NCBI GenBank assembly: GCA_025349905.2
Contig: MU624804.1
Location: 1-23,189 of the forward strand
DNA from: Blastocladiella britannica
Taxonomy: Eukaryota; Blastocladiomycota; Blastocladiomycetes; Blastocladiales; Blastocladiaceae
DNA length: 23,189 nucleotides
Direction of reading: 5' to 3'
Numbering within the stretch: the stretch's first letter is position 1; every line of letters begins with the position of its first letter. The position numbers and the translations under genes were made by a program. This document shows positions 7,727-19,184 of the stretch, in pieces. Under the pieces are notes generated by a model. That model saw only the letters and a program-made list of their open reading frames with translations. It was not told the DNA's origin and did no database searches.

Positions 7727-10700
7727 ATGAGCTCCTCTCCTCAACGAGCCCCAACAGCTGCACGCACCGCGCCGTCCTCGCCAGCACGGCCCGTGTCTGC
7801 GTTCGATACCTGGGCAACCATGTCACCCTCTCGCCCAGTGGAAAGTAGTAACTTGCCGCCGCTCCCGGGATCAGGACGTCCCGGCTCTGCTACCACGCAC
7901 CGATCCTATCACGCGCCGGATGCTAGCGATATGGACGATTCCTACACCTCTGATGTCGGTTATTCATACCGCACTGGTGCGCGATCGGCCTCTTCCAATC
8001 GCAGCGATCGTAAATACTCTGTGGGAAACCCCTCCTCGGATGGTCATGGGCGCTCGCGATCGGCTGCTCCTGGCGGCCGCAATACGGATGAGGTGCAATT
8101 GACTGGGAGCTACCGGCTCTTGAGGTACCTCTATTTTCTTGATTGGGTAGCAGTCACCTCATTGACATTCATTGTGAATATAGCGCCAACTTTCGCCGCC
8201 AGCGCGTGCGTGAAAAGACATATGATGTGAACCTGGTGTCGACCCACATGCCCCTCTACGAGCCACTGCTCGACGCATACCTTCAGTGCGTACTTGTATT
8301 GTGCGCTTAAAAAAGTGATCCACTAAAAACAAACACTTGGTAGGGATCACTTTAACTCGCCCGTCATCCGGTCTCACCTCATGTCCCTGGGCATCATCGA
8401 TGGTTCTGGGTACATCATTGACGAGCGGAACTTCAAGTACGCCCAACTGGCGCTGGATCGCGCCGAGCAGGCCGCCGATCTGGCCAAGGATGCGCAGCAG
8501 CGCGACATGGACCGGGAAGTCGAAGTGACGCTTCGTCGGGGCCACGCGGCGTCGGCACGCTTGTTGGGAAGTCCGCGCAAGCTTCGAGGCGAGGGCGGCG
8601 ACACGTGGGCCACCACACAAATGAGCTATGCGCCCGAGACGACTGACGGGTCGCAGCCAGCGCAGCAGCAACGACGCAAGTCGCTGGGCGAGATCAGTTC
8701 CGCTGCGTCCTCGGCCCGGTCCCTGACGAGTCAGCAGCAGCAGCAGCAGCAGGCGGTCGATCATCAGTCGGCCGCACAGCCCACTGGTACACTTCCGCCC
8801 GTGTCTCCGCGCCAATCTAGCATTGCTCTCCAAGCGGGCACGAATTTCAATGGCGGAACCACACCAGCGCCAGCATCAACCGCATCAGCCGCTCCACGGC
8901 TCAACCCAACGGGGCTCTCTGCGCGATACAATCTGGGCGGCAGCAGTGCTGCGATGCGGTCCACGCGCGGATCGGCGGCTAATTCTCGCAATGGCTCGAG
9001 CTCGGACGTGTCTCCTCGCCGAGCATCCATCCAGGTATCCTCTAACGTTGATCGGCAAGCGTCTACTAGCGGCGGCGGCAACGCCTCGGTCCGGATCGCA
9101 CACGCTCCACGCCCGCGATCGGCCCTCCACAAGGCCACTGGGCGCGGAGGACCCGGACATAACGGCAGCATCCGGCCCATGACGGCGGGACCGCATTCCA
9201 AGGGAGAGCACACGGGAAGCACCACCTGGGACGATGACCAGCAGGAACTCCTTCGAGACCCGGTGAGTGAGTTCAAGGGCGAGTACGATGACGGATTTGA
9301 GTCCGAGCCCGACAGCGGGAGCGAGACCGAGAGTCATTTTAGCAGCGGCACCAGCACGAGTCAGCAAAAGGCGACGGATACTGCCGCTGATGCTGCCGCT
9401 GATGCTGCCGCCGCTGTTGCACCGACTCTGCCACCGCCTGCTCACGCGGCTGCTCCCACCGAGTCGCCAACCAAGGCCAGAAAATCCAAGGCCAGAAAAT
9501 CCAAGCAAGAGCGCGCTTCTGCATCTCGCCTGACATTTGCGGAGCCGTCCGTCACGCCAGCGTCCATCACCGGATCCGCCGTCACCTTGGGAACTCCCGT
9601 CACTGTCGGAGCCGCGTCCCATGGCGTTTCATCTCCCTCCTTGCTCACCACGTCCACGTCCACTGACGCTGAAACCACCACATCGACCGCGGGTACCACT
9701 ACCACGTCCACCGACGCCGTTACGGCCACGGCCATGCTGCCATGTGCGCCAGCGACCACCGCCGATGCCTCCACTGGCAAGACCGTGTCGCTGGGCCACA
9801 TGGGAGCACAGACATCGGCGCTTGAGCTGCGCGAGAGCATGTCGCAAACCACCTCGCCAAAGCACGTGACGGTGATGGCTCAAACCAGCGCTACCGAGTT
9901 GCGCGAAGGCATGGCGCAAACCAGCACCAGCAACCTCGTCGGATCGGGGGTTCAGACGTCCGCGGCAAATGCGTTTTCCACTCGCACAGTCAGCGCCGGC
10001 GTGGAGCCCATTCCTACCGGCCCTGCTGCCGGTGGTAGTGCTGTAGCCGCTGCGCTTGCGCCGCCGCATACACCCACAAAGGAGCAGACCCGGCAGTCGT
10101 CCTCTCCAGATGTTTTTGGAGACATGAGCTCTCAAGTGTATGTCCTCATATTTTTTTCATTTAGGGAAAGGAAAAGATCTCATACCTTGTGAAAAATGTG
10201 AACAGGCTCAAACTGCATGAAGCAAAGCTGTCCGAGATCGCGCAGTCCCTGTGCAACCAGGAGCACCCAGTTCCAGCCAGCGCGCTGCACGAGACGCGCC
10301 AAAAGACTTCGTCCCTGTTGCGCGACATTCAAGGAACCCCGGGCCACTCGCGCCACCCGGTCTCGCGTGCGATCCTGGCCGAGACGTACTTGCTCTCGGC
10401 CCGCGCCGCGTTCGGGCTCGGCGATATGAGCGCGACCGAGTCCGCCACGCTCTCGGCCATGCATTATGCGGTGGATGCGGCTGGATCCGGCGCTCTTCTT
10501 CGCGATATCGTGGAATTCCAGCACTTGGTCATGGAGTCGGTTGCTCGCAACTCGGCTGTAGCGGCAGCGGCAGTGGTGGCGGAGCGAAACGCGTCCGCCG
10601 TGACGGCTGTTCGGGAGGCACCACCCGTCGCGGCGGCTGCTCCGAGGCCGAAATCAGCGATCGTTTCGGCCATTGCCGACCATATCGTGCCTCCACGCAT

Positions 10701-13700
10701 GGCCACTGCGCTCTCGCCGGCAGAGAAGATGCTCGTCGGTTACATTGCCACGCTCGGCGGCGATATTCCGGATGTCTTGACTCAGCTTGAGTCGACTATT
10801 AGCGCTCGTCAGCAGCAGCATCTTGAGCAGCAGCAACGGGTGACGCCAACGAGCCACGGCGCCGCGATCGACAAGGAGCTGCCCAAGGCGCCTGAATCAG
10901 ATGCACCCAAAATGCGCCGCCCTCGCTCGTCCGAAACGATTACGTTTATTCAGCCTGCCGGCACCACCTCACCGTATGCGCAACACGCAGCGCTCATCAA
11001 GCATGGCTCGGGGTCCAAATCGCAGCTGTTGGCGGCCAAGCCCCAGTCGAGCTCGAGTGCCTCGCTTCGCACAAGCTCTGGCGCCCTCGGGAGCGGGGCT
11101 GCGCTCGGTGCCACTACCGGCGGCTCCAAACACAGCCTTGCCTCCTCGTCGCGCAAGTCCAGCACCGCGAGCATTCACCGCCCGGGCAGCCACCATGGCT
11201 CGCACAAAAAATTGTCCAGCGCCATTGTCGGCGGATCAACAGCGTCCATCCAGTCGACATTCAATACCTCGCAAATCATTCAGCAAGGGTCGATTTTGTC
11301 CGCATCCCCAGCGATCGAGTCTGTTCCTGTTATTGCACCTGCTGCTACATCAACTCCAGCGATCACCACGGCGGCAGCAGCAAACACGACATCAGTAACA
11401 GCCACAGACGGCCCGCATGCGCACTTGTCTGAGCTCACTACCGTCCAACTGTCGGCCTCGACCGATTCCTGGGCAGCCTCTTCAGTCGGAGAGACTCTCG
11501 GGTCAGCAGTCAGCAACGGCACTCTCCTCGCAACCGAGTTGGTGGACACGGCCATGGCCGGCGCCTTGTTTGAGCTCGAACTGGAAGACACTCGCATTCA
11601 AAACGATGAATTCGAAAAGCAAGGGGCAGCGTCAGCACCGGCTCTCTTGGCGCCGACCACACATTCGGCTACTGCTCTCTCAGCGCATGCCAGCACCACA
11701 ATGTTGGTGCAGCCAACAGAGGTTGTTGCAGCAGTGCCGGCCACCGATGCATTTGGCTCGAGCGGCGGCCTGCTTCTCAGTGCTTCAAGCGCAACGCAAA
11801 TCACGAGCGTTGACCAGCAGCAGCAGCAGGCAGAAAGTGCCGTGCTCAACCGCCCCAGCTTTACCGAGTACCTACCATATGCCCCAGCGGTGCCGCCTTC
11901 CGTCCATGCCAGCCACTCTGCGCTAGGTGGCGCGACGTCAGCCCACCCGAGTCATTCTGCATTGAGCGAACCGCACCACGCAGGAGCGTTCACAGCTGTT
12001 GGAGCAGTGGCGGCGATGGGTGCTGTTGGTGCAGCGCTGTTGATTTCGACCCAGCACCAGATGATGCCAGAGCCAGCTCAGTTTACATTTGCTGGCCCAC
12101 TGCCCATGATGAGTGCTCAGGAACCGAGTATGCCCCTCCCTGCGATCCCTGCGCCGGTTCCTTACCCTGAGCTGCCGCAGATGCCGGCCGAGCAGCAGCA
12201 ACATTCATCTGCGCCGATCTTTCCGCAAACAGAGTCCACGTTCCCAGTTTTGCCAGCGCCCGTTCCTTTCCCCGAGCTGCCCCCTGCTCCTGTCGCATAC
12301 TCGCGCAGTGTCCATGGCTCACACCGTGCGCTGGACCAAGTGGATGCGCGCAGTCAGCCGACCATGAACCATTTCAGCGATATTGCACACGCCGTCCCGC
12401 TTCCACCGTCCGCGGCCGTGTCTCAGCTCATGTCCCGACACGGAAGCGCGCAAGTTCTTGCGTCTTCAGCGAGTCGCGAGATCCTTTCTGCCAACGCAAA
12501 CGATACTGGTCGGGATGCTGCTGCGGCTCCTCAAGCTCCGCAGCAGGCACCGCACGAGATTGCGCAGGTGACATCGCATGTGGCTTCCCCGGCGCACGTC
12601 TCGCAGCATAGCCTCCAAGAACTCCGCGCGTCGACGCACGAACTCGCCCACCCGACGACGATCGCAACACACGATATTGCATTGCCAGCTTCAGTCGCGG
12701 CCTCTCAATTGCTCGTTTCGCAGCATGAGCTGAGCGGCAGCGCCGACGTCCACAACCAGCACCCGCACCACCTCTCGGCGGCGAACTTGCCACATCAGCA
12801 CACTGGCACGTCGGTGTCGGTGCACCACACGACGACTTTGCGCGACCAATGCAATGGCGGATCAGCCATTCACCTTGGCCCATCGCCGCACGAGATTGCT
12901 CTTCCAGCCTCGGTCATGGCCTCTCAGGTTCTGGCAGTCGACTACGCGCCGGTTGCTTCACCAGGGCCGGACGCAAACAGGGACATGTTGTCGTCCCACC
13001 CTCAGCTTGCAGTTGCGCCGCACGAGATTGCGCTCCCGGCATCGACCATGGCCTCGCAGCTCCTGAATTTCTCGGATGGTGCAGCGATGGCGTCGCACCA
13101 TGGCTCTCGGGCACAGCTCCACACGCTAGATCCCCACGCCGTAGCCTTGCCTGCCTCTGTCATGGCGTCCCAGGTGCTGTCCATGCCAGAGATCGAGCAT
13201 GACAGCAGCTCCCACGACCATCACCAACTATTGTCCCACCCGCACCACATTGCGCTACCTGCGTCTGTGGCGGCATCGCAATTTTTCCCAGCGCCAGAGC
13301 CCTCAACCACCAACGCATATCACGGGCATGGGCATCTGGGTGACCACCATCACAGCCACTCGACGCACCGTGACATTGAAACCACGGACCCGCACGGAAT
13401 TGCCCTCCCAGCTTCGGTCATGGCATCGCAGGTTCTTACCCAACGGCAGTCGCCGCCCCCGCCCTCTGGCCGCCTGGAAGCTCACCAGATTGCGCTTCCT
13501 GTATCCGTGGCAGCATCGCAAGTGTTGGCGCCGTCGAACCATGCCTCTCGTTCGCAACTGATTAGTGAGGCCGACCCCCATGATATCGCACTCCCGCCGT
13601 CGTTCATTGCATCCCGGGTGTTGTCGTCCCAGACAAATGTGTCGCGCATTGAGCCGCACCATATTGCACTCCCCGCATCCACCATGGCGTCGCAAGTCTT

Positions 13701-16700
13701 GAACTCGTCCAGCGGCAGCTCGGCGGAAGGTGTGCAGCAGCATCCTCCGCAGCGCGCTGTGTCTGCCCACAATTTGCACCAGCAGCCTGCAACACAGCTG
13801 ACAAGCGGCAGTGCACGTGCTTCGAGTCACTCGACCTTAAGTGTGGCCGCATCCGCAGCTACCACTGGAGGCGCTTCAGTGGTGGCGCTCAATGTGCCAC
13901 TGCCGGCGTCCGTAGTAGGTTCGGTCGTCCTCGTCAAATCGGCCAGCGTCGCTTCTGTGATTGTGGCGACTGACGTTCATATCGGGGGTACTCCAGCGCG
14001 ACAGCAGGCCACGTCCATGCGGGACTTGGGCTCAAGTGACCACTTTGCGGCCCACATGGTCCCTTTGCCCGTGTCGGTTGCCGGCTCGATGACTTTGTCG
14101 GTGGGACCGGTGGTCGACCATCAACCTGCGACACTCCAAGTGAATCTAGCGGCGCTCCCGCTCCCGGCTTCCGTAGCGGCCTCGACCGTCCTGCTCGCTG
14201 ACGCTCCTCCAGCACACGAGTCGCAAAAGACCATGTCAACGTCCCGCTCAGCAGACACGCAGTCGTCGGCTTCACCTGGAGGCGACAGCGAGAGCTTCTT
14301 TGTTGCCCTCAAGGGCGATAACGGCCAAGTGGACCCGAGCATTATTCCGCTTCCAATGTCTGCGGCCGTATCTCGCTCGCTGGCCAATTCGACCGAAAAC
14401 TTGCACACCAAGTCGTCCTCGGCGGGGGCGCTTGGCGCTCACTTGGTTCCGCTCCCGGCCTCGGTTGCTGCGTCACTCGCGTATTTGCCGCCTGCGTCCT
14501 CGCAATCGCTTGCGCCGGCACCGGCGTTAGACCCGCACGGTATTGCGTTGCCACAGTCGACCATGGCGTCACTGGCCAACCTCGGCTCATCCACCTCGGT
14601 CGCTGAACCTCCACAGCGGAGGCACATATCCGAGTCTGACCTGCTTGTTCGTCCCCCATCGGCGCCTCAAGCGTCCTCGACAGCAACGGCTGCTCCACAT
14701 TCGCTTGGCGAGTCCAGCAATACCGCGGCAGTGCTGGCACTGCTCACCTCTCGCACAGAACAGACGTCCAACCCGTACTTGGTTGACCCGTATGCCATTG
14801 CTCTGCCTCACTCCGTGATAGGGTCCCAGTCGCTGTTTACTTCGGCGGCCCCTCTCATGGCTGAAACGAGAGACTTGCCTGTAACCACAAATGTGGAGGA
14901 AGAAGACGATATGCACCTGGTCGCTCAAGCCATCCCTCTCCCACCGTCTACAGCGGCATCTCAAATCTTAAACAGCAGTGTCATTGATGTCACTGCGCAG
15001 TCTGCCGACCAGGTGCACGAGGTTGATGCCAGCTCTATCCCGCTTCCTCACTCTGTCGCCGGATCCCAAATGCTTGTCCATGACCAAGGGTACCATACTT
15101 TCCAAACCGTCGACCCGACTGCGGCCTCGCTTTCACGTTCCATCGCTGGCTCTCATGTCTTGGCCAAAAACGTGTCGAGCGCGCAACAACATTCTCATGA
15201 CGCGTTGAGGCTGGACGCGTCCACTGTTCCGCTTCCGGCATCCGTCGCTGGCTCGCAGCTCTTGTCCTCTCACCATGGCTCAATGGCTCTCGATGCTGCC
15301 CGGTCCATGCCGCCTTCTGCGGAGATCCAAGAGCAACAAGCTGTGGACCCGACGCGTGTTGCTCATCCTGCGTCAGTTGCTGCATCAAGCACCTTTATTT
15401 TCCAACAACCACAAACCGATTACCTCGACAGCGAGCAGGCGGCTGGTATCCCGCTTCCTCGCTCTGTCGCAGCGTCGCAGACCCTTTATCATGCCAGCAA
15501 CTCGCACCTTCATCAGTCGCACCATGAGTCATACCTTGGTGTGGATCCGGGACAGGTCCCTCTCCCAGTGTCCGTCGCGTCGTCGCAATTGCTTTTCTCG
15601 GGGCAGCAGCCGCAGCACGACCAACAACAGCGCCAGGAAACGGCGGCAACGACGAGCTCACGTCTAGCCTCGCGTGCAGCGTCCAAGTCACAGCTCGCGC
15701 CTGAGCCGCATGCCATTCCGCTGCCTCTTTCGGTGGCTGCGTCGCGCCAACTCGCCTCAGCAGCCACTATTGACTTGGCGGCGGTTGACCACACCCAAAT
15801 CCCGCTGCCCGCATCGGTCGCTGCGTCGCAGGTCCTGTTTGTCGAGCCAGCCACCACACGCTCGATTCCCATTGAGCCCACCACCGTGCACCCAAGTAGC
15901 ACCGAGGCGCCGCCATCGCATCAGCAACACGACCTGACGATCGTGTCTGCGATCCCGCTCCCGGCATCGACTGCGGCATCCTTGCAAGCGCTCAACCACC
16001 ATGACGACGGCAGTTCAGACGTGGACCTTGACGCGGCGCGCGCGATGCCACTTCCGGCCTCGGTCGCAGTCTCATGCCAGCTTCTCTGTGAACCAGTATC
16101 GGCCCTCACATTTGTCACTTCCGACCCCCTCAGCCATGGCCAGTCGTCGGCTGATGTGCACGCAAGTCCTCCATCGACTCGGGGATACGACGACGAAACT
16201 GCGGCTGCCGCCACTTCGCTGCCGTTGTCCGTCGCCGCTTCGCAGACCCTGTTTTCGCCGCTTTTGCAATCGACTACGACGACGCGTGCCGTGGACATTG
16301 GTTTCGGCGTCGCACCGCCAACGAAAGCAGCGTCAAACTCGATGCTGGCGCCGGAATCACTCCCACTGCCGCAATCCGTTGCCGCGTCACAAGTCCTCGC
16401 GGCCCACAACTTGAACGATGCACTCTCCGTGGCCTCCGCTGCTCCTCTTCCGGCATCCGTCGCGAGCTCGCAATTGCTTTTCTCTCAAAACCGTAGTTTG
16501 GGCGACTTGAATGGGGGTCGTTTTGGTGGTGACACATTAGCGGGTTCCATTTTAGAGCCGCACCACCTCGTCCCGCTTCCGCTCTCGGCGGGGCCCTCTG
16601 TCGACCTCATGTACGCCAGCAGTGACACTGCATTCATTCCAACCGCTGCTGCGGCGCCTCAGTCGCCAGTACTGAAACAGGGCTCGAGCCAGCACTTTGC

Positions 16701-17796
16701 CGCGCTGGTCGCTCTGCCGGCGTCCGTGGCGGCTTCGCAAACACTTGCTTCGGCATCGTCACTGTCGGCGTCACTGTCGATGGCACCGGAGCGGGCAGTG
16801 ACTCGAGAGCTCCCAGGTCAATTCGTCCAAGGTCGGGACAGCGACGACTTTTTGCAAGGGTACGCGGCCGGAATTGAGCTGCCTGCATCCGTTGCTGGCT
16901 CCCGGACTCTGCTGTCGCATGCCACGAGCGTGTCGTCCGTGTACGGAAATGTCGCGCACGGGGCAGAACGGTCGATTACGGCCCCCAGGGACCTGAGTAT
17001 GGTACCCAGCGAGCGCAGCTTGGACGCGGCCCACATACCACTCCCAGTCTCGGTCGCGGCCTCGGCACTGGTTCTCGGCAGCTCTGAGAGTGTGTCATCC
17101 ATGGATGCGACGCAGGTCCCGCTGCCGGCGTCGGTTGCAGGCTCGCTTGCCACGCTATTGCCAGCAACATCATTGGCGTCAATGGTACCGACGCGGCCAC
17201 CGGGCGGGAGCGTGTCGCCATCGCGGCCAGGATCAGCGAGCAAGTCGTCGCCGCGCGCCAAGGGCGTGAGCAAGGAGAACGCGTCGAGTCGTACTGTCAG
17301 CATGACGAATGGATCCGAGGCAGTGACGCGGCACGTCAAGGGCGAGTCCATGGAGTCGCTGATTTCCGCCGCACGCATGGCGCCACTGCCTGCTTCTGCG
17401 ATGCCGTCGCTGCTGGCCCTCGACGTCCGCGATGCACACCAAGTCCCACTCCCCGCTTCGATCGCGTCCAGCTTGCAGAACCTGGGTGGTCCCGAGCGGC
17501 CGGAAGGTGCGGGCGAGTCACGTCCAGGATCCGCGGGACGCAAGAACAAATCGAGTGTCCGCCACCCAACTCACTCAACATTGGGCAGCCGCAGTGGATC
17601 CGCTGCCAGTTTGCGCGGATCCCAGCGCCAGCTCGCGTCGTCGTCCTCCAAGGCGGCGGGCGGCCAGTACAAGCTTGCATCGTCCTCATCTGGCGCGGGG
17701 ACCGTCCCGAAGCGCGAATCGGACAAGCACGTGTCGTCGACATCGCGCACACCCTCCGTTGCAAATCTGGCGGCCGAGTCCAAGGTGAACCAATAA
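7727..17796 (+). CDS. Giant ERICH3-like, probably cilium-associated protein with an array of about 38 Leu-Pro-x-Ser motifs
   Basis: Four exons (7727-8124, 8184-8285, 8344-10135, 10165-17796) give about 3,307 residues. Introns are 8125-8183, 8286-8343 and a third that ends at 10164 and starts at 10136 (29 nt) or 10112 (53 nt). Residues 1-130 are Ser/Pro/Arg-rich. Residues about 155-205 (EPLLDAYLQDHFNSPVIRSH, then GIIDGSGYIIDE and FKYAQL) resemble the N-terminus of human ERICH3 (LMDKHL, YFNN, RIRRHL, GLI..SG.I), a cilium-associated protein. An acidic patch near 9285-9340 (EYDDGFESEPDSGSETES) recalls its acidic stretch. Residues 765-1000 look helical. Residues about 1506-3206 hold the motif array; the C-terminus is basic and Ser-rich. 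Most of the protein is low-complexity and probably disordered. The start at 7727 is preferred over the in-frame ATG at 7613. The ERICH3 link rests on about 50 residues. Confidence 0.75.
8729..8751 (+). repeat. CAG-type polyglutamine tract
   Basis: About seven consecutive glutamine codons, nearly all CAG, in exon 3 of the giant gene. It is a coding microsatellite; shorter Q runs occur at about 10810-10840, 11815-11830 and 12190-12200. Confidence 0.7.
9800..9970 (+). repeat. Short internal repeat with core QTSA(T/L)ELRE in the giant protein
   Basis: Four diverged copies of a unit with core AQTSA-LELRE-SMSQT occur in a row: QTSALELRESMSQT, QTSATELREGMAQT, QTSTSNL and QTSAANAF. It lies in exon 3, before the main motif array, and is a separate repeat type. 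Confidence 0.65.
10136..10164 (+). other. Third intron of the giant gene, unusually short (29 nt) or 53 nt with an alternative donor
   Basis: The upstream frame runs into a stop after 10180 and the large downstream frame opens at the acceptor TTTAG (10160-10164). Donors at 10136 (GTGTAT) and 10112 (GTTTTT) are both phase 0, so both keep the frame. The first gives a 29-nt intron, half the size of any other in the window. The second gives a normal 53 nt and drops eight residues. Confidence 0.55.
12388..17490 (+). repeat. Protein-level array of about 38 copies of the motif [IV]-[AP]-L-P-x-S-[VT]-[AM]-[AG]-S-Q-x-L
   Basis: Within the last exon of the giant gene, a 15-17-residue motif recurs about every 45 residues over 1,700 residues. 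Examples are HDIALPASVAASQLL, HEIALPASVMASQVL, IPLPHSVAGSQML and VPLPASIASSLQNL. Many copies begin with PH or DPH. The spacers differ in length and are low-complexity (His, Ser, Gln, Ala). The Leu-Pro and following Ser are nearly invariant. Copies use different synonymous codons, so these are old duplications kept by selection on the protein, not a recent DNA tandem repeat. The pattern suggests a repeated short binding motif, perhaps a helix capped by Pro and Ser, but no partner is known. Confidence 0.85.
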
Positions 17797-17844
17797 GTTA
17801 AAAAAAAAAGACAATTTTGAATGAAATCCGTATATTTTTATAGT

Positions 17845-18956
17845 TTAGGCAGTCTTGGCCTTGGCGGCGTCTACGAGCGCTTGCACCTGCTTCTCGATCG
17901 CGTCAATCTTCTTGGCAATCTCGGCGATCTGAGCGGCCTCGCCAGCGTTGTTGTTGCCAGCGTTGTTGTTGCCAGCCTTCTTTTGCTTCTTCTTGTCGTT
18001 AGCGGCCTTCTTGTCATCAGCGGCCTTCTTGTCATCAGCGGCCTTCTTCTTGTCATCAGCGGCCTTCTTCTTGTCATCAGCGGCCTTCTTCTCCTCCTCG
18101 GCCTTCTTCTTGTCGTCGGCAGCCTTGTTGTCGTCGGTCGACTTCTTGCCGTCCGTGTTCTTCTTGTATGCGCCGGCCTTCTTGGCGGCATCTTCGGCAG
18201 CCTTCTTCTTCTCGTCCGCGGCCTTCTTGGCATCGGCGGCCTTCTTCTCGTCCGCGGCCTTCTTCTCGTCCGCGGCTTTCTTGGCGTCAGCAGCCTTCTT
18301 GGCGTCAGCAGCCTTCTTGGCGGCGCTAGCATCGTCGGTCGACTTCTTGGCCGGGGGAGTCTCCTTCTTTGCCGGCGGTGCGGCAATGGGGGCAGCGCCG
18401 CCGCCGTTGGTGGACACGACGGTGCACGACCCGAAACCCGCGGGCTGCGTGACCTGCAAGATGCACCCTGCGGCCGCGCACTTGAGGTCAGCGGGCACCG
18501 CAAACGAGAACTGGAACTGCTGGTTGCGCACGCCCGAAATGCGGCCATTGGTTCCTGGAACCTGGTCCACAACATTGGCCACCACCGAGAACGACTTGCC
18601 GGTGCCGGTCGGGTCAATTTTGACGGCAAGCGGGCCTGCGCCATCGCCGTTGGTGATCTTGTATTTGATTTTTTCAAGTCAGGAGTTTGGTCTCACTAAA
18701 TCAAAAATGAAGGAAAATAATTCACCTGCCAAGTGAACGTGGCCTGCTTGCCGGGAACAAGGGCGGTGACAGGCTTGCCGGCAACTGAGATGGCACCGTT
18801 GCCGACGGCGCAGGGGTCGTTGGCACTGACGCGCTTATCGGTGGGCACAAACGCGGCCGGGTTCACAAGGTGGCCGTGGCCGAGCGCCTCCTGGGCGGTC
18901 ATGGCAAGGACGGCGACCAGCGCGGTGAGGGAGAGGAGGTTGGTGGGGTAGATCAT
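17845..18956 (-). CDS. Egh16-like secreted protein with a Lys/Ala/Asp-rich repeat tail
   Basis: Two exons (18956-18726 and 18657-17845; intron 18725-18658, donor GTGAAT) encode 347 residues. A signal peptide ends near residue 26, leaving HGHLVNPAAF as a possible mature N-terminus. Residues about 75-165 (NGDGAGPLAVKIDPTGTG, then VPGTNGRISG, LKCAAAGC and QPAGFGSC) match the Egh16/Magas1 family of secreted fungal proteins. An N-terminal His followed by Gly-His also recalls LPMO-type copper proteins, but no later His exists that could complete a histidine brace, so that activity is not supported. Residues about 175-300 are tandem KKAADDKKK-type repeats likely to form a charged helix, and residues 310-347 a coiled coil (IAEIAKKIDAIEKQVQALV). 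This tail is unusual for the family. It converges on the giant gene, with 48 bp between stops. Confidence 0.65.
17983..18345 (-). repeat. Coding tandem repeat of 18- and 21-nt units (Lys-Lys-Ala-Ala-Asp)
   Basis: On the plus strand the unit GCGGCCTTCTTGTCATCA and a variant with one more CTT recur almost perfectly between about 17998 and 18090, then diverge (CTCCTC, GTCCGC, GGCGTC variants) up to about 18345. In protein these are KKAADD, KKKAADD, KKAADE and KKAADA blocks. The near-identical stretch suggests recent expansion, so length probably varies between strains. Confidence 0.85.
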
Positions 18957-19047
18957 CTTTAAGGTCTTAAATATGCGTGTCGGCCAGCGAGCTGTAGTGT
19001 TGTTGGGTGAAGGTACGCATTAGTAGAGCAGGGACTGCAAGGGCCTC

Positions 19048-19053
19048 TTTATA
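19048..19053 (-). promoter_or_regulatory. TATA box of the Egh16-like gene
   Basis: The minus strand reads GCGTATAAAGAGG, a good TATAAA, 92 nt upstream of the ATG at 18956, leaving room for a leader of about 60 nt. Similar ATAAAG strings precede the two CAP genes. Confidence 0.5.
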
Positions 19054-19165
19054 CGCGCGAATTATGTGCCTTCGAAAAATACCGCGCCTTTCAGTGATTT
19101 GGAGTTAAGTGCCATAGGGGAAAGTGAAACGGTTAATAATAAGGTGGGAAAATATTATACATTAT

Positions 19166-19171
19166 TTTATT
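19166..19171 (-). terminator. Poly(A) signal of the minus-strand double-CAP gene
   Basis: AATAAA on the minus strand, 14 nt after the TAA stop at 19187-19185, in an AT-rich stretch before the promoter of the next minus-strand gene. Confidence 0.6.
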
Positions 19172-19184
19172 TAAAGTACACAAT

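Noticed and set aside
16818..17549. Minus-strand ORF of 243 codons, and other long antisense frames through the motif array
   Set aside because: They arise because the repeated LPASVAAS codons lack stops in reverse complement. Composition mirrors the array and no independent protein features appear.
17821..18699. Plus-strand ORF of 292 codons rich in Leu, Val and Gly
   Set aside because: It is the antisense of the Lys/Ala/Asp repeat region of the Egh16-like gene; repeat units read as LL/VV-rich sequence in the opposite strand. No start context or family.
17845..18956. Lytic polysaccharide monooxygenase, from the HGH start after the signal peptide
   Set aside because: No second histidine exists anywhere downstream in the domain, and the internal sequence fits Egh16-like proteins better.
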